From Pithys albifrons albifrons (Eukaryota > Chordata > Aves > Passeriformes > Thamnophilidae), in contig NC_092497.1 in NCBI RefSeq assembly GCF_047495875.1, positions 60,549,477 to 60,613,476 of the forward strand: a DNA stretch of 64,000 nucleotides, written 5' to 3'. Made by a program: the position numbers and the translations under genes. Positions within the stretch are counted from its first letter, which is position 1; every line of letters begins with the position of its first letter. This document shows positions 1 to 11,860 of this stretch, piece by piece. The notes beneath the pieces were generated by a model, which saw only the letters and a list, made by a program, of their open reading frames with translations, was not told where the DNA came from and did no database searches.

Positions 1-1320
1 AGCAGAAGAAATAATCTCCACTGTATTTAATGGGTACAATTTCAGAATCTGCAAAATTGATCATTCAACACCTGTCTCTTTTCTATGAGGGCCAAATAAT
101 GTAATTGGTGTGCTTGTCAGAAAGCTAACAGAAATCTTGATGTTTCAGTATGAGCAAGGGATTAGTTTCAGTATGCAGATAGGCATCTTCCTCCTCCTGT
201 TTTTGGAATGGGGATTAAGTGTGTATAAATGTACTGATTCCTGAATGTAGAAGGATTCAGCTCCAGTAAATCTGTCAAACAAGAAAGAAAACCAGCATGT
301 TTTTGCAAGGCACTTGAAAATTTCATGGGTCTGTGAGTTATGGGGCTTGATTTGTCTTCATTTTCCATCTGTCCCACATAATAGTTGCAATTGTGAAAAG
401 TGACTCAACAGTGACATAAAAGGCTTGCCCCTCATATGTATTAGGCAAAATCCCTTTTAAACTTATTTGTAAATATTGCATCTGAAAATATACTGTAAAA
501 TATACTGTAGAGGAACTGGGTTTCTTTACTCCCAACAGATGGTGCTGGGAAAAGGTTATGGTAGTTCTCCAGCAGAGAACCACACCTGTGAGCTAGAATA
601 ATTCACTTATATTTGAGGAATACATGCAAAGGAGGAGAAAAGTACTTTGACCATAATTACAACAAAAATTGTAATTTAGAGGAAAGTATATAAGCATCTG
701 TAGTTCTGTAACAGCCTTTTAAATGTCAGCAAGACAGACAAGAAATGTGCCTAAAACTGGTATGTGATAATTTTGTGAAAGAGTCTGTATGGCATGGTTG
801 TCCATGTTACCAGGAGCTGTCTGGATGACTCAGGAGGGTTCTTCCCAGTTATCTTTAGAATAACTCATTGATTACCAATATCCTCTTGTTGGTAACACTA
901 AGTTCAGTATTGTTCTGTTGACATCACAAAAGGATAAGCCAAATTCTTCTAGTCCCATTCTTATCTCAAATTGAGATCAAATTCTCTTTGGAGGCTGATG
1001 TGCTCTCCTACATCCTTAATGCCTACCTAGTGGAAAATGTACCTAAATGCAGCTGTTGCTCTTGAAGATGAGCAGGTAACACACTGTCTGTGCGTGTTAC
1101 TGTGTTTAAATAAAACTTAAATGTGCCTTTCAGTGAGAATAAATTCTGGTGGTAGCATAGATACCTTTTTCTTTCTGATTATGAAGACATCTTGTTTAGA
1201 AACATTGTTTTCAGAACTTTCAGCCATTTCAGAATCTACAGACTAATGCGTACACAAATCTTTGCAATACAGTTTAAAATGAACTGGTCATCCTAAATTA
1301 TTTGAGTCTTTATAGTGTAA
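1..1320. other. Intronic DNA, nothing recognised
   Basis: AT-rich unique-looking sequence. Open frames at 168-377 and 338-583 on the minus strand are short, overlapping and compositionally ordinary, with no recognisable motif. No repeat family was identified. Confidence 0.5.
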
Positions 1321-2690
1321 GAATGGTGGTGCTGGGTCAGATCAGTGGACTGCTTGGGCCAATGTCCAAACTCCAGCTCTAGTGAGAATCACATACCTGG
1401 AAAGGAGTGTAAAAATACCTGTCCTTAGACATGTGCCTAGAGCAGTCCCTCAGCCTTCAGAAATTTGAAGCTAAATCTGAACCTTCATGGTTCATATCAG
1501 AACAGTAAATTTGCATGCAGTGCTTCAGATGTGACACGGAAACACAGAATGAATGAAGCTGGCAGGGACCTCTTCAGATCATCTAGTCCAACCTCCCTGC
1601 TTAAGAACCATCAGTTAGAGAGGGTTTCCCAGCAGTGTGTCCAACAGTGTTCTGAGTATTTGGTGATAAATTAGATGGAGATGCTCCCATAACGTGTTTA
1701 TACGTGGGACAATGCTTAAACATAACAGGTGTTGGATTTTGAGTTGCCTTATTTTTATTATTTTTAACTGGTCACAGACTTGATGATTTGCGTAACTTCT
1801 ATCTAGATTTCAAGATTTCCTTGATTGTTTTAGTAGGCCAAAAATAGTCTTTTTAATATGTGAAACTAGGATTGTGTTCAATATTAATGATTTTATATTT
1901 TTTCACATGAAATTTTATCTGCTATTTAATACTTCATCACTGATCTCAGTAGAGTCTTCTTGCAGTTGGGCAGAAATTTAATACTGTGAACAATTTTTAT
2001 TATAAAAAATCCCAACCAACTAATGTCACCTCTTTTTTTATCTCAGCTCTTGTACTGGCTTGGGTAGCAGACACCAGCTCTGGACTATTAGATTCATTGA
2101 TGACCTCAAGGCACTGTGTAAACTAAACTGTTATTCCTTTTAACATTTTTTTAACCATCTGCTAATTGATTGTTTCCTTCTATGGCTTCCTCAAGAAACT
2201 GTTTTGAGGGACTTTGTCAAGTAACTTTTGGAAATCCAAGTAGACTAATCAATCAAATCTATTCAAATCACTGCTGAATATTTCAAAGAAGTTCTATGGG
2301 TTTTGAGATGTGGCTTCCCTCTACAGAAGCCACATTAATTCTTTCTCAGGCTATTGCACATATCCATATATCTACTTAGAGTTATAAAATACTTCAATGT
2401 AGAGGAAAAGTACAGTCCTCCAGTTCTCTCTGAAAACTGTTTTTAAAAATTTTTGTCACATTTGTTTTGGTCCAGTCTAAAAAGACTAAGTAAGTGCTGT
2501 ACAAGAGCTTACTTAATTTGATCTATTTCATCCGTGATTTGGGTCTTAGCCAGTACCAATAATGTGCTAATGGTCATATTTGTTTTTTACATAATGTCTT
2601 CTACCTCTTCTCTCATTTTTGTGAGATTTGAAGATCATTTTTTCCCCATTTGTCTTCTGAGTAAAGAAAGATTCTAGCATTGGAAAACCG
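1321..2690 (-). mobile_element. Ancient CR1-type LINE remnant, antisense
   Basis: Several pieces match, in order, the antisense of old amniote CR1/L3-like elements. The 'AAGAATGG..GCTGGGTCAG' piece is at 1320-1345. An 'AAATTTTATCTGC..' stretch is near 1910. 'GACTTTGTCAAGTAACTTTTGGAAATCCAAGTAGACTA' (with small variations from the family) begins near 2210, followed by the 'GTGGCTTCCCTCTACAGAAGCC' region near 2311-2333. The last corresponds to reverse-transcriptase coding sequence read on the minus strand. The copy is heavily decayed with large gaps and no open frame. Boundaries are approximate, and the right end beyond about 2450 is the weakest part. Confidence 0.6.
1542..1690 (-). mobile_element. 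Younger CR1 3' end nested in the older CR1
   Basis: CACAGAATGAATGAAGCTGGCAGGGACCTC, then AGATCATCTAGTCCAACCTCCCTGCTTAAG, is the reverse complement of the CR1 3' terminus. It continues through a region ending in a 'GGTGATAAATTAGATGGAGATGCTCCCA'-like segment. It is clearly less diverged than the surrounding ancient element, so it is a later, severely 5'-truncated insertion (about 150 bp). Confidence 0.8.
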
Positions 2691-3933
2691 TCACTTTTTC
2701 AACATCCGATATATCACAGGCTGTTCAGTAGACAGAAAATCTTTACAGAATTAAAATTTTAGAGTCATGGTGCAGCCACTGCTGGCTGTATTTTGGCCAT
2801 TCTGTGCTGCAGAATGATGAAAGAGGTTCCCTTCAACACAGAATTTCTGTCATTTAGTGGAAAACAGGTAAGAGTTTACACTCCTGCCCTTTGAGGCAAA
2901 CAACTGTTAATAGTAGATGTGAGGGAAGAGTGAATCAGAAGCTGCTGTTCATCATTGCATTTCATCGAGCACCTTCATTTTACTATATGTTAACCCAGTT
3001 TGGGTAAGTTAAAGGTCTTCACCTATTTTTAATGTTTTTGTGCCTGTCCACATGGTGTTAGCTCCTTTAAGTGCAGCTAAGAAGAAATGTACCTGACTAA
3101 AGATAAGCTAAAATTTTGTGAAATTTTTCTACATCCCCATGCAGTGACTACTCAGTTCCTTTATTATTCTGATAACTGTGCAAGGGATAGACCATTTTGA
3201 AAACTGAGGAGTAGAAGTTGGTTTCCTGCCCAATATGCAGATTGAGAAAATTTGTTTGCTGTTATAGTTTTTAATATAGAAATGGTGAATCAAATTACTG
3301 ATATCAGTGCTTCTGGAAATTATTTATGTAACAAATTGTTTGTATAACTTGTAAGAGAAGTACATATGGCTGAATGGCTGGAAAAAATATTGTCATTATT
3401 GGACAGTGAAATTCATGCCCAGATTCCTGCCATTTGGTCTGACAAAGCTATGTAAGGGCCTTTCAGTATCTGCTAATCAGTAATTTTCATGATAGCTCCT
3501 TGGCTTGTTAACCCCTTCTGTCAGTTTCCATTGTTTCAGCTTTCAACTGTGACCTGACATTGCAGTATCAGTTTTGTTGCAGAAAAACTGCTTGGAGGTA
3601 AAATCTCAGCGTTGTCTCTGAAACAGTAAGAGTTGAAGTTGTGAACCTGCACCTGCCTTAAATCCATGTGTGTGCACACATGCTGGTGCAGGCAGGGATC
3701 TCTCAGAGGGATGAGAAGGCAACTGGCAAGTTGAATTATAAGTACTTAGAAGTCTAATGTAAAACTTAATTTTATTTGGAAGAGTTTGTCCCAGCTTGTA
3801 TCAGTGATGGAGAACATGGCATTCTGAATTTAGGTAAAAAGTCTCTTGAAAGTGTTGAAAGTTGTCAGTCACAATGGTGCTTGAGGTGCAATAGAGATGG
3901 TAAAGTGAGCATTTTAAGTTTTGCACGGATAGA
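2691..3933. other. Intronic DNA, nothing recognised
   Basis: No exon, LTR, tandem array or recognisable repeat was found. A (GTGTGCACACATG)-like short palindrome occurs near 3668, but it is too short to interpret. Confidence 0.45.
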
Positions 3934-4060
3934 GTTATGGAATTAGGATGGAAAAGAATCTTAAGATCATATATTCCAACAATAAACCTAATGTTGCCAC
4001 ACTGACCCCAAACCATGTCCTCAAGCACCACATCTCAATGTCTTTGGAGCAGCAGATTGA
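3934..4060 (-). mobile_element. Old CR1 3' end, antisense
   Basis: The segment reads GGAAAAGAATCTTAAGATCATATATTCCAAC and then AAACCATGTCCTCAAGCACCACATCT. Both are diverged versions of the CR1 terminal region in reverse complement (GGAAAAGACCTTTAAGATCAT..CCAAC and AAACCATGTCCC..AAGCACCACATCT). It is truncated and non-coding, and an older CR1 subfamily than the copy at 1542. Short frames overlapping it have no significance. Confidence 0.75.
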
Positions 4061-5407
4061 CCATTTTCCCTTGGTTTTTGGAGCATCACTCTGCTTGCTA
4101 TGTCTGTCTTCCAGTTCAAGGGTCTGGGTACCCCAAGGCAACTCATGTGGTGTGGTGCAAGTGCTTGACAGTAGGCAGTGAGCACAGGAGATGTTCAGCC
4201 TTCTTCTGTGCCTAGTCAGGTGAAGGATTCTGTTGAGTCCCAGAGCAGTCCCTCAGGGACTTTGTGTACTTCCCCATACTAGAGGTGCTCCACAGATCAG
4301 AAATTTCTGAGATCCTGTCCTCCTTTCCCACCTAGTACAGACACGCTCAGAAGAGATGCATGGGATTGAATCAGCCCTTTCTTTCATGCCTGTGTTTTGG
4401 TGACTCCACATCTCTTCTCAGAAGGTCAAACTTCTGCCAACAGCTGCTGTCCATTAATGCTAGTAAATGTCCAGTAGTAGCTATAGGTTGCATGACAATT
4501 TCTCATCTTTCTCCAGCTAGACTTTCTCTTTGTGCATCTTCTTGGGGTCACCTTTCTCATAACAGCATAAAAATCCTCCTTTCTTTCCCAGTTGCCACAC
4601 TGCTTCCATAAGCAGTGCAAAGATGAGAACCTTTGTGAGAATATTCTTCCTTACTTTTAAGTTTTTCAAAGAAAATGCAGAAAAGACTGTTATCCCTGAT
4701 TTTGCCTTTTTTATAACCTTGATTTGTGTTAGAGCTTTCTGCTTCTGAGTAATAATACATTTTAATCTGGTCCCTCAGTCATTCAGAAATAAACACTTTC
4801 ATTGACTCCAAAAAGAAGAGTTATTAATCTAAAATGAACTGACCACAGAAACTTTAAAAGGAGACTAGAAAATGAAATGAGCATTATGTTGCTCAGAAAT
4901 TGCTTGTTTATTGTAGAGTGTCAGACTTTATGGAGGGCTCTGCCTTGACCTGGGAGTCATGTCAAAGTTTTTTCCTGCCATGTTGAGATAGTGGCATTCA
5001 AACTCCAATGGAAAGTATATGTTTTAAGTGCATCTTTCTTTCATAAAATTTAAATGTTCCAGACTCTATACCAAAGCTGTTGAAAGTATCTTGAAAGACT
5101 AACATGAAGTATGAAAATTATTAGTTGGTCATGGAGATTTTGCATCCAGGTTTCTTAGGACTGACCTCTGACAGGATTGAGATGACTAATGTGATGGTTG
5201 TTTACTGCTTTTATACCCCTACACCCCTCCCCACCCTCAAGTATGTGCTGAATCTGCCACTGGAAATGATATTTTCTGACTTTGAAGTTTAAAAAGTTGT
5301 AGATAAGCCCGTGTTCTTTCATTCCCATCTTCAGGTTAGGCTGCCATCATGATCATTATGAAACCAAGTTAGTTTGTTCTACTACAAGAACATCTAACAT
5401 AAACCCT
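4061..5407. other. Intronic DNA, nothing recognised
   Basis: No exon with usable splice sites and no identified repeat. Short open frames near 4360-4760 on both strands overlap each other and show no domain signature. Confidence 0.45.
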
Positions 5408-5485
5408 GTTTGGTTTTTTGTGTTTTTTTTTTTTGTTGGTTGGTTGGTTTTGTTTGGTGTTTTTTGTTTGTTTGTTTGTTTTTTA
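5408..5485. repeat. T/G-rich low-complexity tract
   Basis: An interrupted run of T with single and double Gs, including (TTGG)3 and (GTTT)4 sub-arrays. It is one of about ten similar tracts in the window, most of them with the T/G strand on +. Confidence 0.85.
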
Positions 5486-7295
5486 AATTGCCAAAGGGCA
5501 TCTTTTACAGATCTTTTACACTTTTTTTTGGTTGTTGTTAGTATTTAAGAATTTTTTGGCCATATTACCATGTGCCAAGCTTGGTACACAGCAAAAATAA
5601 TGTAAAATATGATTTCACATAACAAACTTTCCTAAAATTTCCTAAAGTTCAGTTTGAAAAAATGTCTTTGGCCTGTTTTTTTGTATTTCACTGACTGATA
5701 GTGAGAAAGTAATTGTTAACTTGAAAGCTGTCTTCATTCAAATGATTGCTCGGGTAGGTGGAGTTCTTAAATGCAGATGCTTAACTGGAAGTCAGAGTAC
5801 TTGTAAAGCAGACTTTGCGCATCTGCCTGCTACTCTACTGTAAATTCTTTGCTCACCACTTCCTCAGGGAAGAACTTTGTTGTACCATCTGTGTGTTTAA
5901 ATGGGTGATGATTCTTCCTGTGCATTGGTTCATCATTCTCTTCCTCCTACTTAGCAGATTTCTTGTAGGAGAATGGTGTTTCTTTCTGCTACTCACCATA
6001 TGAGTTATTTGGGAAGCCCAAATACTGATAATTCTGAAAACTAATTGGAGACCTGGCAGGCACCCTTGGTGTTTAGATGTGCAGGTGAAGATGCACAACA
6101 AGGCTACTGGTGATATTTTTTAGGAAGACAAAATGCACATGAACTGCTGTGAAGCTCCCTTTGGCATAGAAAGATGGAGATGTATCACCTTCCTGTAGCC
6201 TCTGAACAGAACTGAGGTTTTTCCTGTTAACTTGCCACCACAGTAATTCCTTTCTCAAGTGAAATTAAAGCTGTCATCAATGTGCCCATTTGAGCTGTAT
6301 TTACACTCAGAGATACAAAGCTGTAGGATGAGGCCAACCAAGAAATTATTCTTTGTTTGTTTTTCAAAATGTCTTTTTTTACACACTTGAATTTTAGAGT
6401 GTATATGGAATATGCTATGGATTTATTTATTCCAAGTAACTTAATTGGATAAGGATAAGTAATTTCTCAGTCTTCATGCTCATTTCTACAAACAAAAGTC
6501 TATTATTGTGAAAGTATCTTTCTGCACATCTCTAAGGGCAGTTTCCTTCCATTTCAAATATTTTGGGGAAGGAACATTCAGAAAACAGTAGCACATCAGA
6601 AACATAGGCACATATAGAATGAATGCACACACACAAACCCCCATACACATACTTACTCCTTTTACTGTTTTTCCATTAATTTTTAAAAATGAGTGAGTTT
6701 TCAGAGTCTTATCAGAGAATATTTTTAATCCCTTTTGCAAAATGTATTCATTTTAGTTGTGATTGGATATTAAAATCTACAGGTTATTTTATTTGTTTGT
6801 TTATTTTGTTGTGTTTTTATACAGATACTTATAACTGCTCTGTACAATCTCTACAGTTGCAAAAGTACACAACAACCTGTGAGAAGGAGTAGGACAAATC
6901 ACTGCCTTAACTTGCACTAAGGATGATTTAGAAGATCTATTGGTCAATTCCCTAGTGCTTGCTTTTCTTCCCATGCATCCTATTTGCCTTTATTGCTGAT
7001 CTCCTCTGTCTGTTCCCGTCAGTGAGGGGCTCGGGAACCCCAATGACTGAGGAATCAAGGGCCCAAGCAGAAAGTGTTTCTGCCTCTTTCCAGGTGTGCT
7101 TTCTGTGTCTCTGCAACAGTGCTGGCCCCAGCACGCAGCCAGCACTCATAACCCAAGGAGAACTGATTCATTTCTCTTCTACTCTGAACCTCATCCTGGA
7201 TGACGGTGTGCCCCACCTCTTGGGAGTGATTTGGCTCGAAATGAGAATATACTATGGGAAGTGTTATATATACTCATTGCAAACCCAAAGACCTG
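5486..7295. other. Intronic DNA, nothing certain
   Basis: Mostly AT-rich unique-looking sequence. At about 6980-7100 there is a more GC-balanced patch with a TGTTCCCGTCAG acceptor-like site and a CAG|GTGTGC donor-like site. The enclosed peptide is not recognised, and the + frame starts with a stop-containing context, so it is not called as an exon. Confidence 0.4.
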
Positions 7296-7413
7296 TTATT
7301 ATTATCATCATCATTGTAATTATCATTATTACTATTATTACTATTATTGCTGCCACTATTAGTAGCAGTAGTATTTATTTATTTATTCATTTAAATTATT
7401 ATTTTTATTATTG
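7296..7413. repeat. ATT/ATC trinucleotide microsatellite, imperfect
   Basis: ATT and ATC units alternate from 7296, followed by TATTACTATT units, then TATTTATT tetramers to about 7413. The array interrupts a 154-aa open frame (6959-7423), which is therefore partly repeat-encoded (poly-Ile) and not credible as a gene. Confidence 0.9.
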
Positions 7414-10400
7414 CATATCCTGAAAATCACTTGTGAGTTTCAATAATTTTAATTTTCACTGAGACTGCAGTAGTTGCAGAATCAGTAATGTCGAGGATGA
7501 AAGGTTCCTCTGCTCTACTTAATAAGCTTCATGAGGTGACTTTTAATTAAAAGTTAGTCAATGGAGTGTTTCTGTGGTGGTGTGATGTTTTCCATAGCCT
7601 AGCACAGAGAGATGCTGTTACTGCCTCTGCCAGAACTGGTCTGTGTGTCTAATGACTGCAGATGCCCAAGTGCTTCATATACACGCATGCATTAAGAGAC
7701 ATATATCAACTTCTTGTGTATGTAACATCTGCTTAGTTTTTATAACAAGTAATTGCATTGATTAGCTAAGGCTGGAACTTTTACAAGGCCCTAGAGTAAA
7801 TATGGGGACTTAAAAGTGGTAAAAATCCTAGTACAGTTATTTGTACGCTGACAAAAAAGCGGTAGCTTCAGATAAAATAATGGAGGCCAAGTCAATCGTG
7901 CTGAAGGATAAAAATTATTTTTGTGGTAATTACATTGGCTTGAATATTTCCTTTTGAGTGAACCTGCAGCTTGTATGTTCTCTGGTAAAATATTGCAAGT
8001 CAGGTACATCTGAGGCAGTTCATGCTATCGTACTCCTATGGCTGAAGGACCTAATTAATTTGGTATTTAATTGGTTAATTGGTTAATTCTCCCTGATGTA
8101 CCGCAGGCCCATCAGATTGTATTTTCATCCTCAGGGTAGCTTGCAGAGTGATATTTGAGACAGTGTTCATGCAGGTTTTGTATCAAAACCTGCAAGATCT
8201 TTGTAAGTGGTTCTGAAATGTGTAGTGTATTTCTCCCTGCTGGTTTTGATGCTGTTGTTTGAATTCCGTCCCAGTAACTGAGCTTCATTGTTGCAAGTAT
8301 TTCCAGATATTTTCATGTGGTACTTGCTTTGTATGATTGCTGTCTCTAAGGTGGTGTTTGCATGTACTCAGATCTTTATGACATTGTTCCTTAGCTCTTG
8401 AGCAGTCATTTTCTAGGACTTGCTAATGTCTGTTTATAGATACTTGTGAACAAAGTAATAAACTATGTCATCAGACATGCATACAGGTCTGTTTGAAGGC
8501 ACGTTTTTTCAGAAGAAAAAGCCTTTGGATTTCATGAGATGGTAGTCATGACTGACTGAAGGTGTGCTGTCTTGCTGTGACTCCTGTGGCTTACCAATTT
8601 ACTTTTACAAAAGCTTGAACTGCAACCACAGCTAAACTCTGTTCCTTAAAAACAAAAATACCTGCGTTTAGCTTTTCAGTTGTGTATAACCCTAGGGAGG
8701 AAAGACTTTCTTTTAACCTTGTATTTAAGTCTTTAATATCCTCTTCAGAATGAATTTCTGACACCAGCAGATTTCTTTGGTACCCTTACCAAATGCTTAC
8801 TTGGAAAGCAGCAAAATGCACATTTCTCTATGTCTGAAAGACTAAAAAAATCCCGTTTCTAAAGAATGGCAAATGATGGAGGGCACTTCAGAGTGCCAAG
8901 ACCAGCTCAAGGTGCAGTAGCATACAGCATTAAGTTCCTTTGTACTAGTAGTAGTTTTCAGGAAACTTTGTCAAAACAAAGGTAAATTTGTATGTATATT
9001 TATATGAAATAACAGAGAAAGTGTAAAGTGGCCTCCAAATTTGCCAGGATTCACCTCTGTGTTGAAGGTACCAGGGGAATGTAGAAAGGCTTGATTGTAT
9101 GAATTACCTCCACCTGGAGAAAAAAAATTCTTCACTTAGGAAGGTATCCACATATTTTAAGTTAGCTGGAGTGGGATCTTCCTGACTAGTTCTTTACTTT
9201 GACCAGGTCAGCTTTAGTTCTTATGTGCTCTTATTTGTATGTTCTCAGATTTGTAGTGTCTGTGTTAAAAAACTATGTATTTTTATCCTGTTAAAGCAAT
9301 TAATGTCCATTAATGGCCTCTTACGGTAACTCATGAAAACACTGAGCAACATCAAACAGAGGAGCAGATGTGGGACTGGCAACACATTCCTCCATTTGAA
9401 CAAAATGTAACTATTTCTAACTCTCAAATAACTTTTTAATGATTATTTGAATGTGTTTACCCAGCATTTCACTAACTGTTTTCTCCTAGACTGGCTCCTT
9501 GTGTTGTTTCTGAGGAGGCTGACTGAGAAAATGTTGTAAACTGTATGAAGGTGAAAGTGTGTGGCATCTGCTGCCTCCACTAATAATGAGGCCTGCTACA
9601 GGGCTGAAAAAAGTTTTGTTTGATAATGAATTGCTCTTGATAAATGAGAGGTTGTGGAAGAGAGGGATTGAACTTGTGCCTTGTAGAGACTTTATGACTG
9701 AGTTTTTTGTCCCTCTGGACCAAATATCTGGAAAACACTGCTTTTGGTTTTTCTCATAATTCTCTCTTGCCTTTGATTCTTACTGTTTTGCCCTGGTTTT
9801 TCAGCTGTAGCCTCTGCAAGCCTTTGTTTTCTTTGGCAAACTGTGGGAGCACAAAATGTGGGAAGATTGGTTGGGAAATCTTCCGCCCCTTGGAAACATG
9901 TTCAGTAATATGACCAATTTGACTTTTGCTGTGTTTGTGCCTTTGTTGTTTTGATTGGATCTTTCTGTTCTGCTTTTTCCTCATTGTGGTTGAGGAAAAA
10001 TCCAATTTGCTACGTTGATCTTTTATTGTGCTTGCCCATCCCTGAGCTGCATTGGAATATTTTGCACTGCTGCTCTTAGCTGGTTTTTACTAAACTTTAC
10101 TTTACTAAATGCTGTTGCCATTAACTTGCCTGTTGTTCATCCAGGTTTCTGGTTCTGAGTTTGACTTCAATACAAGGAATCCAATGTTGAGCTGGCTGTC
10201 TATTACAGCCTGTATCCTATGACTATATAATTGTTTTCTGGTGATTTTTCAAAACTATATTCAGCACTGAACAAGTGTAGGCTGTAGACAAATTGCTCCA
10301 TTTTTTTCTATGTTGTTTTCCTTTTTTATTTCCTCTTTTATTGTGTTTATTTCTCTTCCTTGAAGCCATATGCTTAACCTCTTTGGTATAGCATTCATAT

Positions 10401-11689
10401 CAGATACATTGCATATAACAATATTTAATTCATGCATGCATACACAGAAGTCAGAGTTTTTATACTGAATGATATGAGACATCATTCATATTTATTATTC
10501 TCAAGTGACAGTAAGGAACAGAAACAAAGCCATTCCCATGTAACTTTAAAAAGACTTTTATTTAGTGATTTGCCAATCAGTACTTTTTCTTTAAATCTGG
10601 ATTGTTTATAAATTGGCCCTCTATACAGCAGAACTATCTACTGCAAATAGAGAAAATATTAACTAATAAGATTAATTTTTTCATTCGTCGTTACGTTGGA
10701 TTACGGTGTCTAGTGAAGGGTTACTTTAATTTTTTTTATTCAGACAGGAAAAATTGATACTTTTTGGACATATCTGTTCATAAATGGCACAGTATACCAT
10801 TCACAATGTACCATGGAGATTTCCCCAGTTTCTGAGCAGTCTATTAGTAATTATGACAATATCTTGTATACCCACACTCATTCATACGAGCTTTCCAAAT
10901 AGATTGAGGGAACTGAAGGAAATTTAGATTATATAGCAACTATATTTAAACATAGGAAAGTCAAACACATTGTCATTATCTTTTTTTGTGAGCATTCTGT
11001 CAGTTTTGTTCAATCTTAAATGCCTTTTATTTCTTTTCCACAAGATACTGGGTGCAGTTATACTCCTGTGAAAAGTGAGATGCACAGAGGTAATATGTTT
11101 CTTTGTGATTGTTAAGAAAGTAATTCCTTGAGTAGTATAGACTTAATATTTCCACTTTACAGGGAAGAATTCTAGGTCCTGTGAGATGTCACAAATTCTT
11201 AGTAATGCATAACGAGTTGTGCGTGTTTCATCTGGGATAGGCAAAAGCCCAAGACCGAAATGGTACTAGTATCTACATCTGATAGCAAGAAAATGCTTTG
11301 GAAGAAAACCAAAAAAACTGTAAAGTCTGAATAGTCATAGTTACAAAATTTTTTTCTTTTTACCATATGCCTCTGCATACAACATTTTTGGATCCTTATA
11401 AAACTGACAGTGCTTTGGTGTGTACTTCTGACCTTTCTAAAAAATTATTTAACTTCTCATTTATCTGGCTCACAATCTGTCTACTTCAAGATTTGGAAGT
11501 CTTTTTTAAGGGAGCACCCCTGTTCAGCTGTGTAGGACATCTCATGTTACAAAGACAAGTTCTCACTTTTTATGAGACACAACAATACCATTGGTGTTTT
11601 ACAATAATAACTGTTATTACAGCTTCAAATGCAAATTCACCACATCTTTCAGAATATTATTCAGTAAATTTTATTAAAATCTTACTTAC
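7414..11689. other. Intronic DNA, nothing recognised
   Basis: About 4.3 kb of AT-rich sequence. A short (TTAATTGG) tandem occurs near 8055-8090. I saw no CR1, LTR or exon signature. Small open frames at 9559-9759, 9707-9913 and 9754-10005 overlap on opposite strands and are uninformative. Confidence 0.45.
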
Positions 11690-11730
11690 AGAATCAAAGA
11701 ATTATAGATTAGAAAAGGCCTTTAAGGTTT
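11690..11730 (-). mobile_element. CR1 3' terminal stub, antisense
   Basis: AGAATCAAAGAATTATAGATTAGAAAAGGCCTTTAAGG is a diverged reverse complement of the CR1 extreme 3' end (AGAATCATAGAAT..GG..GGAAAGGACCTTTAAAG). Only about 40 bp is recognisable, so the call is moderate. Confidence 0.5.
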
Positions 11731-11752
11731 TTAAGGCCTTAATTTATTAATT

Positions 11753-11860
11753 GTGGTTTGGTGGAGTTTTTTTTGCTTTGGTTTGGGTTTTGGTTTTTTG
11801 GTTTGTTGGTTGGTTTTTTGTTTAGGGTTTGTTGGGTTTTTTGTTTGGTTTTCCCTTTTC
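11753..11860. repeat. T/G-rich low-complexity tract
   Basis: A G-interrupted T run with TTGGTTGG and GGGTTTTTTG units. It creates overlapping 62- and 65-aa open frames on opposite strands by composition alone. It lies 23 bp from the CR1 stub. Confidence 0.85.

Noticed and set aside
6959..7423. 154-aa open frame, with an acceptor-like CCCGTCAG and donor-like CAG|GTGTGC inside
   Set aside because: The second half is encoded by the ATT microsatellite and the first half matches no family I know. The splice-like sites are short enough to occur by chance.
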